Shown here: positions 24,914 to 31,933 of the stretch, piece after piece
How positions within the stretch are numbered: the stretch's first letter is position 1
How the letters are laid out: each line of letters starts with the position of its first letter
Assembly (NCBI GenBank): GCA_029548445.1
Contig: JAKPNJ010000314.1
Location: 1-33,139, forward strand
Direction of reading: 5' to 3'
DNA length: 33,139 bases
Origin: Bacillota bacterium
GTDB lineage: Bacteria > Bacillota > Clostridia > Saccharofermentanales > UBA5734
Made by a program: the position numbers and the translations under genes
The notes under the pieces: model-generated
Databases searched by the model: none
Seen by the model: the letters and a program-made list of their open reading frames with translations, nothing else
What the model was told of the DNA's origin: nothing

Positions 24914-26992
24914 ATGGAGAGGCCACTGCTCATCCCCTGGCCAAAACATTGTGAAATCCTTGGGGGCGCCTACGATTCCCGGAATCCGGAACAGGCAGCG
25001 GAAGATGTCGGGCAGTTCCTCGGAATGGAGGGGCTTCCGGCAGACCTCGGCGCATTCTCGGAGAACGCGGAGGGTTATGCACTCACCATTGCCCCGGATG
25101 GAATTCGTATCTGGGCGTCCACCGATACCGGGCGCTTCTATGCCCGGATGACGCTGAAGCAGCTGTTCCGCCAGTTCGGTTGCCACCTTCCCTGTCTACG
25201 CATCTCCGACTGGCCTTCGCTCCCGCATCGCGGCATCCAGATTCCCCTTTGCCAGGGCGAGACGGCGTACCGGCCAGGCTATTTCCACGCATTGGTGGAG
25301 ATTCTCGCGGAATGGAAGATCAATGCCCTTTACCTGTATCTCGAGTATAGCTTCCAGTTCCCCTCCATTCCGCATCTGGGTCTGCCACAAGGCATCACCC
25401 CGCAGGAGGTTCGCATATTGGAGGCGCACTGCCGGGCACACCACATGCAGCTGATCCCCCAGGTCAACCTCCTGGGCCATTCAGGCAACCTCCTCAGTAC
25501 CCAACGATATCAACACCTCATGGAACACGCGCCTGGCGAAGATATCCGAGGTACCGTGGGCACAGCCTTGTGCGCCTCGTCCCCTGAAGCGCGGAGTCTC
25601 GTCGAAATGCAGATTCGCGACCTCATGTCGTGCTTTTCCTCCAGTATTCTCCACGTCGGCGGCGATGAGGTAGTGGCGCTGGGCCTGTGCGGAGAGTGCG
25701 CGCCGAAAGCAGCGGATGCCGGTCGGATCGGGCTGTATATCGACTACTTCCTCGGTCTCGGGAAGCTGGCCGAAGGCAGAACACTTGGTATCTGGGGAGA
25801 TATGCTGCTTGCGTATTTCCGCAAGCTGGACGACCAAGGTCGCCGCGACATGGCCGAACGTTTTCGAGAACGGATCATCGTATACGACTGGAGCTATCTC
25901 GGCGGGTCAAAGCACACCCTCTCCCTATTTCGCGATCTCGGCTTCAGGACCATCGCCTGCGCCTCCACGAATCTCTGCTTCGCGCATACGGTCGACCTGT
26001 CCCAGATGGACAAGCACCGCGCCCTGTACCACGATGCCCTGGATACGGGATGTCTTGGTGGCCTGACGACTGCCTGGATGAACGCATATGGCTTGCATGA
26101 GGAGCACATGTCGATCTTGCAGGCGTCCAGCGGTATGTTGCTGTGGAGCGGTCGCGATGCAGGCGAGCTGATGCCAGGTGCGAACAATCCGAAATTCGAG
26201 GCGGCCTTCTGCCTTCACCGTTACGGTAGGCGCGATACTCTACTGACAGAATATTGGCATGTGCTCGGGGACGAGACTTCTCCCGTCAACCGCGCGTTGG
26301 GCGAATGCAATGGCATCAATCTCAGAAAATGCTTGTATCACACGGACAATCCACTGACGATGTGGCGTCACTACCATGCTGTGCTGACGTGGGATGTCCT
26401 TCCTTCCTACGGGTCGGGCATCCAGGAAGCCCGACGCCTGTGGGACCAGATGCGGAGAGGGTCACTTCTCGCGGATCCGCTCTTCCTTCTGCAGGAAGGG
26501 CCTCTATTGACCCATGAACATTTGTTCCGGCGATACCGGATGTCAGAGACCGTGTATGCGCTGTATGACGAATCGGCTCAGGTCCAGTTTCGTTATCCTG
26601 TCCGCTTCCGTACGCTGCTCGACGAGGCAGCGAGACTCCTCGAATCGCATCTGCAGGACTTCCCACCCGTGGAAAACTACATGCAGGAGATGCATCGCTG
26701 GACCGGGCTTGAACTCACATCCCTGTTGCGGCTAAAAAATACCAGGAAAAACATCCTCCGATTGGCTGATTTTCTGAAGGTCTTCCCTGGGGAGACCCGC
26801 ATGCTTCCAAAATTCGTCCTGTTGCATGACGCGTATTTCGAGACGTTTCAGAGCTATTGGTTCCTGGATCGACAATCGGACTGGGACGACGCGCCGGAAC
26901 CCCACCGCCGGTACAGCATCCAGAGCGCCACGTGGAAGGACACCTCTTTCGAGCGCCTGCCGAATGAACTGCAGGAGAAAGAGACACAATGA
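24914..26992 (+). CDS. GH20-like beta-N-acetylhexosaminidase
   Basis: This 692-residue protein has an N-terminal GH20b-type region (1-100, including RFYARMTLKQLFRQ) and a catalytic barrel starting HRGIQIPLCQG. ILHVGGDEV (246-254) contains the Asp251-Glu252 pair that serves substrate-assisted catalysis in GH20. LIPQVNLLGHSGNLL (180-194) is the preceding family block. The enzyme would release terminal beta-GlcNAc or beta-GalNAc from imported oligosaccharides. The C-terminal 250 residues have no recognised domain. The family is divergent, so specificity is open. AGGAGG sits 9 bases before the start. The stop overlaps the next start (ATGA), which indicates coupling. No signal peptide. Confidence 0.8.
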   Translation: MERPLLIPWPKHCEILGGAYDSRNPEQAAEDVGQFLGMEGLPADLGAFSENAEGYALTIAPDGIRIWASTDTGRFYARMTLKQLFRQFGCHLPCLRISDWPSLPHRGIQIPLCQGETAYRPGYFHALVEILAEWKINALYLYLEYSFQFPSIPHLGLPQGITPQEVRILEAHCRAHHMQLIPQVNLLGHSGNLLSTQRYQHLMEHAPGEDIRGTVGTALCASSPEARSLVEMQIRDLMSCFSSSILHVGGDEVVALGLCGECAPKAADAGRIGLYIDYFLGLGKLAEGRTLGIWGDMLLAYFRKLDDQGRRDMAERFRERIIVYDWSYLGGSKHTLSLFRDLGFRTIACASTNLCFAHTVDLSQMDKHRALYHDALDTGCLGGLTTAWMNAYGLHEEHMSILQASSGMLLWSGRDAGELMPGANNPKFEAAFCLHRYGRRDTLLTEYWHVLGDETSPVNRALGECNGINLRKCLYHTDNPLTMWRHYHAVLTWDVLPSYGSGIQEARRLWDQMRRGSLLADPLFLLQEGPLLTHEHLFRRYRMSETVYALYDESAQVQFRYPVRFRTLLDEAARLLESHLQDFPPVENYMQEMHRWTGLELTSLLRLKNTRKNILRLADFLKVFPGETRMLPKFVLLHDAYFETFQSYWFLDRQSDWDDAPEPHRRYSIQSATWKDTSFERLPNELQEKETQ

Positions 26993-28224
26993 AGCAAGTG
27001 GAGATGGACGGAATCAGGGAGTTGGCGCGCGCTTGGGCGGAAATCGCCGCGCTGCCGGTGCAGGAGGAGAAGCGAGGCTTGTGGAGGCGGTTGAACGACC
27101 TGCGTCCTGTGCGGCCGATGCTCGCAATCAGCCAATTGCCCTGGCATGAGCTCGACGTCGACGGGGAACTCGTACTGAAGTCCGAGGACCCCTTTCTGCA
27201 GGATATCGAACGCGAGCTACGGCGTACGCTATATCTCTGGAAGCATCTGCCGGCGGATATGGTCATCGAGCCCTATCTGGAGATGCCGACAACCATACTG
27301 GGAACGGGATTCGGCATGGTCTCCGATGAGGAGCTGTCCGTGACCGATCCGACAGGCGACGTTTTCGGCCACGCGTACCACAACCAGCTCCGGACCGAAG
27401 AGGACATCCGGAAGATCCGCATGCCGAAAGTCCGCATCGACGAGGCCCGGACCCGTTGGGTGGAGGAAATGGCGTCCGAAGCGCTGGGTGGCATCCTGCC
27501 GGTACGCATGACCGGCATTACGGGCTTTTTCGCTTTGTGGGACCGACTGACGGAGTGGATGTCCCCGGAGGCGATCCTGTTTGATCTCGTGGACCGGCCG
27601 GAATTCATCCACGCCATCATGGAACGATACACGGCAGTGAATATTGCGCTGGTGGACCAACTGGAGGCGTTGGGACTCTTCGAGCCCGCTCAGACGTCCA
27701 TTCATTGCTCGCCGGCATACACGGGCGAATTGCCGGCTCTGGGGTTCGACCAGGAGAGACCACGCGCGAAGGACAGCTGGGCCTGCGGCATGGCCCAGAT
27801 TTTCGCGACGGTTTCGCCCGCAATGCATGAGGAGTTCGAGGTCAACTACGTGAAGCGAATCTACGAGCGTTTCGGACTCGTGTACTACGGCTGTTGCGAG
27901 GGACTGCACGACCGGATCGATATCGTGCGGAAAATTCCGAACGTTCGCAAGATCTCGTGCAGTCCGTGGTGTGACATCGACCTCGCATCGGAGGCGATCG
28001 GCCGGGACTACGTGGCGTCCAGCAAGCCTTCTCCGGTCTGGCTCGCATCGGAATCCCCCGACTGGAGGGAGATGGAGAAGGAGCTGCGGTTGGCTCTGGC
28101 AGCCTGCCGTCGGTCGGGAACACCAGTCGAGTTTATCTTGAAGGACGTGAGTACGGTGGCGTACCGTCCACGGAATCTGTGGGAATGGGAAAAGCGTGCG
28201 ATGGACATTCTCATGGTTGGATGA
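26989..28224 (+). CDS. URO-D-superfamily protein, divergent (second copy)
   Basis: This 411-residue protein resembles the uroporphyrinogen decarboxylase/methyltransferase barrel. LVYYGCCEGLHDRIDIVRKI aligns in position with the HSCG zinc segment of MtaA-type methyltransferases, with Cys residues present and the His replaced. RKISCSPWCDIDLASEAIG follows as in the family. The N-terminal arginine motif of HemE is absent. The protein is longer and more distant from the first URO-D-like protein of this cluster. Substrate and reaction are unknown. It overlaps the GH20 gene by 4 bp (ATGA) and is the last gene before a 158-bp gap that holds the GH89 promoter. Confidence 0.7.
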   Translation: MKQVEMDGIRELARAWAEIAALPVQEEKRGLWRRLNDLRPVRPMLAISQLPWHELDVDGELVLKSEDPFLQDIERELRRTLYLWKHLPADMVIEPYLEMPTTILGTGFGMVSDEELSVTDPTGDVFGHAYHNQLRTEEDIRKIRMPKVRIDEARTRWVEEMASEALGGILPVRMTGITGFFALWDRLTEWMSPEAILFDLVDRPEFIHAIMERYTAVNIALVDQLEALGLFEPAQTSIHCSPAYTGELPALGFDQERPRAKDSWACGMAQIFATVSPAMHEEFEVNYVKRIYERFGLVYYGCCEGLHDRIDIVRKIPNVRKISCSPWCDIDLASEAIGRDYVASSKPSPVWLASESPDWREMEKELRLALAACRRSGTPVEFILKDVSTVAYRPRNLWEWEKRAMDILMVG

Positions 28225-28289
28225 ACCGTCGCCGGACAAGCGGAGGGGACGGCATGGGTACGATCAAGATCCGGTGCGACTTCCTGATG

Positions 28290-28317
28290 TTGACGCAGGT
28301 CGGAGTTTTTTTATGAT
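28290..28317 (+). promoter_or_regulatory. Sigma70-type promoter candidate for GH89
   Basis: TTGACG (28290-28295) and TATGAT (28312-28317) each match consensus at five of six positions and are 16 bp apart. The spacer ends in six T residues; with the first T of the -10 this makes a T7 run. A run of nine G residues begins at 28321, where transcription would start. Outer inverted repeats ACGATCA (28260-28266) and TGATCGT (28314-28320) flank the region. The T run after a weak bulged stem (CGAC...CTG with CAG GTCG) could instead act as a terminator of the upstream operon. Confidence 0.55.
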
Positions 28318-28382
28318 CGTGGGGGGGGGTATCTGAAGATGACAAGCGTTCAGTACGCCGACACATCGCCGGAGATAGTGGC

Positions 28383-30524
28383 ATGAAGGCGGTCCTGGGA
28401 TTGACATCCCGTATGTTGCCCGGTCGTGAAAGCAGCTTTGTTTTCGAAGATATATTAAGCGAGACCGACGCCTTCGAATTGGATTGCGCGGACGGAAAAG
28501 TCGTTATCAGGGGCAACAACGAAGTCAGCCAGGCTGCGGGGCTCGGCTGGTACCTGAAGTATACCGTGAAGGCGAATGTCTCATGGTGCGGCAGCAACTT
28601 GGTGCTACCCGGCGTCATGCCATTGCCTGCAAGATATCGCCAAGAGATCGACCAGAAATATCGCGTCTACATGAACTATTGCACATTCAATTACTCGGCG
28701 AGTTGGTGGGACTGGGAACGATGGGAGAAGGAGATCGACTTCATGGCCCTCCAGGGAATCAATATGCCCCTGGCCTTGGTCGGCATCGAAGGCGTATGGT
28801 ACGAAACGCTGACCGGCTTCGGCCTGACCGACCAGGAGACCAGGGAGTCCCTTGCCGGGCCGGCATTCCTGGCTTGGCAATGGATGGCAAACCTCGAGGG
28901 ATTCTGTGGCCCTTTGCCGTTTCATTGGATTGAGTTGAGAGTCGAATTGGGAAGGAAGATCATCCATCGAATGCTGGAGTATGGCATGATGCCAATCCAG
29001 CACGGATTCACGGGTTGCGTACCCCGTATATTGAAGGAGAAGTATCCGAACGCGAGAATCGATCTTAAATCCTCCTGGTGCGGAATCGAAGGACCTGCGC
29101 AGCTCGATCCCTCAGATGGCCTGTTTCGGATTCTGGGTGCAGCCTACTACAATAACCTGGAAGGAGTATTCGGGCTCCACGGATATTATGCAGCCGATCC
29201 GTTTCATGAAGGAGCCCCCCCTGAGACGAGCACAAGGTATTTAAATTCGGTTGGTACGGCCATCCATGACCTGATATCCAGTTTCGATGCAAGGGGAGTA
29301 TGGGTCATGCAATCCTGGTCGATCGAGAAGGATATCGTGACCGCCGTTCCGAAAGACTCGGTTCTCGTGCTGGACCTCAATGGCAAGAAATACGCATCGA
29401 CTGACGGTTTCTGGGGATACAACTTCGTCACGGGCAACCTGCACAATTTCGGAGGCAGAACGAATCTGCATGGCGATCTGAAGTTGCTTGCGGCCAATCG
29501 GTTCCATCAATTGAGGCAAGAGATTCCCAATGTCTGCGGCGCAGGCCTCTTCATGGAAGGTATCGCCCAAAATCCTGCATATTACGATCTGGGCTTCGAG
29601 ATGCTCATCCGCAATGGACCTCTTCAACTGGGTTCATGGCTGGTAGATTATGTGGAGCGGCGATATGGGCTCCAGTCGAATAATGCACGAAGAACCTGGG
29701 AGATATTGGCCTCGACCGCATATGCGGAAGGAACCAATGACGTCGAGAACAGCTCGATCATCGCAGCACGACCGGCTGTAGATGTCAAGAAGTCAGGGCC
29801 GAATGCCGGATTCGCATTGCCATACGACAACAAGGACCTGCTTCATGCATTACGAAAATTGTCGAGGGTTCCCGGCAAAACCGAAGGGTACCGTTTTGAT
29901 CTGGTCGATCTCTGTAGGCAGGTGCTGTCCAACCATGGACAAATTTTGTACAAGGAAGTCGCGTCGAGTTTCAGGGACAACAATCTGATACGCTTCCGGG
30001 ATCGAAGCTCCGCCTTTATCGATCTGCTGCTGGATGTGGATCGATTGCTTGGAACCCGCGAAGAATTCAGTCTCGAAAGATGGATCCTGGAGGCTAGACG
30101 ATGGGGGACGACCGATGAAGAGAAGTCATTCTACGAATGGAATGCCAGTTGCTTGATCACCTTGTGGGGTCCCGAGGATGACACGAATATTTTCGACTAT
30201 TCCTGGCGGGAGTGGTCCGGCCTGATCGGACATTACTATGTGGGTCGATGGCGGATGTTCTTCGAAATGCTCGAGGAAAGACTTGTCAGTGGCGACGGAT
30301 ACGATGAGGGGGGGCTGGAACTGATCCATGGCCGAGAGAAGTGGAGAGCCAACGAGTTTTACAATCGGCTTGCGGATTGGGAGGTGCAATGGGTCAGAAA
30401 GTCCAAGTTGTTCGAATGCCACAAGGAGAAGGAATCGGACGTGGTATCGGCGATTCTGAACAAATACAAGAGAAGCATCCTTGAGACGGAGTCCGTAATC
30501 CGAAGGAGATTCGACAGGACTTAG
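28383..30524 (+). CDS. GH89 alpha-N-acetylglucosaminidase
   Basis: This 713-residue enzyme of glycoside hydrolase family 89 (the family of human NAGLU) cleaves terminal alpha-linked GlcNAc, as in heparan sulfate or the alpha-1,4-GlcNAc cap of gastric mucin. YMNYCTFNYSASWWDWERWE is the family's hallmark start of the barrel and IDFMALQGINMPLALVGIEG the following strand. YAADPFHEGAPP, GVWVMQSW, LHNFGGRTNLHG and GLFMEGIAQNPAYYDLGFEM are conserved active-site segments, the last including a predicted catalytic Glu. An all-helical C-terminal region covers the last 270 residues. No signal peptide, which is unusual because many GH89 enzymes are secreted. The start at 28383 follows GGAGA. It has its own promoter candidate and ends 43 bp before the right repeat element. 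Confidence 0.92.
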   Translation: MKAVLGLTSRMLPGRESSFVFEDILSETDAFELDCADGKVVIRGNNEVSQAAGLGWYLKYTVKANVSWCGSNLVLPGVMPLPARYRQEIDQKYRVYMNYCTFNYSASWWDWERWEKEIDFMALQGINMPLALVGIEGVWYETLTGFGLTDQETRESLAGPAFLAWQWMANLEGFCGPLPFHWIELRVELGRKIIHRMLEYGMMPIQHGFTGCVPRILKEKYPNARIDLKSSWCGIEGPAQLDPSDGLFRILGAAYYNNLEGVFGLHGYYAADPFHEGAPPETSTRYLNSVGTAIHDLISSFDARGVWVMQSWSIEKDIVTAVPKDSVLVLDLNGKKYASTDGFWGYNFVTGNLHNFGGRTNLHGDLKLLAANRFHQLRQEIPNVCGAGLFMEGIAQNPAYYDLGFEMLIRNGPLQLGSWLVDYVERRYGLQSNNARRTWEILASTAYAEGTNDVENSSIIAARPAVDVKKSGPNAGFALPYDNKDLLHALRKLSRVPGKTEGYRFDLVDLCRQVLSNHGQILYKEVASSFRDNNLIRFRDRSSAFIDLLLDVDRLLGTREEFSLERWILEARRWGTTDEEKSFYEWNASCLITLWGPEDDTNIFDYSWREWSGLIGHYYVGRWRMFFEMLEERLVSGDGYDEGGLELIHGREKWRANEFYNRLADWEVQWVRKSKLFECHKEKESDVVSAILNKYKRSILETESVIRRRFDRT

Positions 30525-30566
30525 GCACGGACCCGGAAGGTATACATGGTCCAGTAGGTCAGGTCA

Positions 30567-30679
30567 GGCCTCTCTGCACTCCATGTGGTTTTGACGTACG
30601 CAACGCGCAGAATTTCACTGCATAAGGATCCGTACGCAACGTACGCGAAAAACACATACACTTCAGAAGGGGTGTTGTG
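30567..30679 (+). repeat. Right array: second copy of the nonamer element, direct orientation
   Basis: Positions 30567-30599 are identical to 5797-5829, and 30595-30679 match 7397-7481 with two mismatches. Units from 30596 are GTACGCAAC, GCGCAGAAT, TTCACTGCA, TAAGGATCC, GTACGCAAC, GTACGCGAA. Compared with the left copy it lacks exactly six nonamers (54 bp) and carries no insertion sequence. The minus-strand AraC gene takes its last codons and stop from this element. Confidence 0.88.
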
Positions 30680-31661
30680 TGCTCCCCGCGCTCCCCGCAC
30701 CGCCTCCAGCACCGCCGGCGCCGCCCGCACCGCCCGTGCCGCCCCCTGCGCTCCCAGCGCTCCCCGCGCCACCCCCGGCGCCCTCCTCCGCGCCGCCGCC
30801 CGCCAGCCGGCGGAAGGCCGACGGAGAGCGGCCATGCATCCGCGAAAACGTCCGCGTAAAGTGGGGCAGGTCCCCGTACCCCGTCGCCAGCGCCACTTCG
30901 GCCACCGGCAGCGTCGTCTCCCGCAGCAGGGTCGCCGCCTTCCCCATGCGCTTCCGGGCCAGGTACGCGCCCAGGGACGTGCCGGTCATCTCGCGAAACA
31001 GGTGGCAGAAGCCGGACTCCGTCAGGTTGACGCGCCGGGCGCAGTCGGCGGTCGTGATGCGCTGGTCGTAATGGCGCTCGATGTGCTGCAGGATGGGATC
31101 CAGACGCTCCCGCTTCCGCTTCCGGCTGTCCTGCTCCCGGGGGGTCAGGGCGGTCCGGGCGTGGTGACGGAGCAGCAGGACCAGCAGGTGAAGCAGACGC
31201 GACAGGATTTCCATCTCGAAGCCGGGTTCCCGGCGGCGAAACTCCCGGAGCATGGCGTCGAGGCAGTCCCGAGGCCGGTCGTCCCCCCGGACGCGGGTTG
31301 CGAAGAGCACCCGGCCCTGGGCGATGGGCGCGAGGCAGCGGGCGCTGGCGGCATCGAGATCCTGGTCTACCAGCTGGGGCACATGAACGATCAGGCAGTC
31401 GTAGGACAGCCGTCCGCCGGGATTCGCCAGGCGGTGCATCTCGCCCGGGTTGGAGACCAGCAGGTCGCCGGCCTCGGCGGGAACGGACTCGCCGCCGCCC
31501 GTGTCCAGGACGCAGCGACCCTCCCGGATGGCCAGGATCTCCAGGTGCTCGTGCCAATGGGCCGGGAACACCGGGCCGGCGGCTTCCGTCGTCGTTGCGC
31601 CGAACTTGACCGGGAAACCCGGGTCCGGCATGTCCATGACCTCGTACTTCGCGAAATCCAC
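30663..31661 (-). CDS. AraC-family transcriptional regulator with Gly/Ala-rich tail
   Basis: This 332-residue regulator has an N-terminal cupin domain (about 15-95: PAHWHEHLEILAIREGRCVL and then PAEAGDLLVSNPGEMH) that binds an effector, probably a sugar. The C-terminal AraC domain is at about 190-287: CARRVNLTESGFCHLFREM, VALATGYGDLPHFTRTFSR and SPSAFRRL. The normal protein would end there. Instead about 45 residues of Gly, Ala and Ser follow, ending QHPF, encoded by GC-rich DNA running into the right array. The GTG start at 31661 follows AAAGGAAA. The gene is divergent from the isomerase gene, separated by 32-bp repeats, and probably controls that locus. The tail looks acquired and is probably unstructured. 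Confidence 0.88.
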   Translation of the reverse strand: MDFAKYEVMDMPDPGFPVKFGATTTEAAGPVFPAHWHEHLEILAIREGRCVLDTGGGESVPAEAGDLLVSNPGEMHRLANPGGRLSYDCLIVHVPQLVDQDLDAASARCLAPIAQGRVLFATRVRGDDRPRDCLDAMLREFRRREPGFEMEILSRLLHLLVLLLRHHARTALTPREQDSRKRKRERLDPILQHIERHYDQRITTADCARRVNLTESGFCHLFREMTGTSLGAYLARKRMGKAATLLRETTLPVAEVALATGYGDLPHFTRTFSRMHGRSPSAFRRLAGGGAEEGAGGGAGSAGSAGGGTGGAGGAGGAGGGAGSAGSTQHPF

Positions 31662-31676
31662 GCCGCCGTTTCCTTT

Positions 31677-31772
31677 CCGCCGCCCGCCCGCCTGCAGCCG
31701 CTCGCCCTCCGCCGCCCACCCGCCTGCGGCCGCTCGCCCTCCGCCGCCCGCCCGCCTGCGGCCGCTCGCCCG
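31677..31772 (-). repeat. Three 32-bp GC-rich tandem repeats upstream of the AraC gene
   Basis: Units 31677-31708, 31709-31740 and 31741-31772 differ at only a few positions. Each has CCGCCTGC(A/G)GCCGCTCG in its core. On the minus strand they carry GGGCGGGCGG runs that might fold as G-quadruplexes. The array lies just upstream of the AraC ribosome-binding site and within the divergent intergenic region, so it could affect expression of both genes or be a variable-number repeat. Confidence 0.85.
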
Positions 31773-31866
31773 GGCACTCGCCCAGCAGGACCCCGGGGCT
31801 CGACAATCTACGACAAATTCAGGACAGGTTCGACCATGGCGAACACCGCGCCATATGGGTATAAGG

Positions 31867-31908
31867 GAATTGTACGGAAACCGGACAGAACCCGCAACGG
31901 GACAATTC
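31867..31908 (+). promoter_or_regulatory. Inverted repeat upstream of the isomerase gene
   Basis: GAATTGT (31867-31873) and ACAATTC (31902-31908) are perfect inverted half-sites 28 bp apart, ending 25 bp before the gene start. They could be operator half-sites for the divergent AraC regulator. No clear -35/-10 pair was found in this stretch. Confidence 0.25.
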
Positions 31909-31933
31909 GGTGCAAGAAGGGACGGGGTGCGAC

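Noticed and set aside
28271-28312. Strong intrinsic terminator before GH89
   Set aside because: The stem is short and bulged, and the T run fits better as the spacer of a good promoter; kept only as an alternative.
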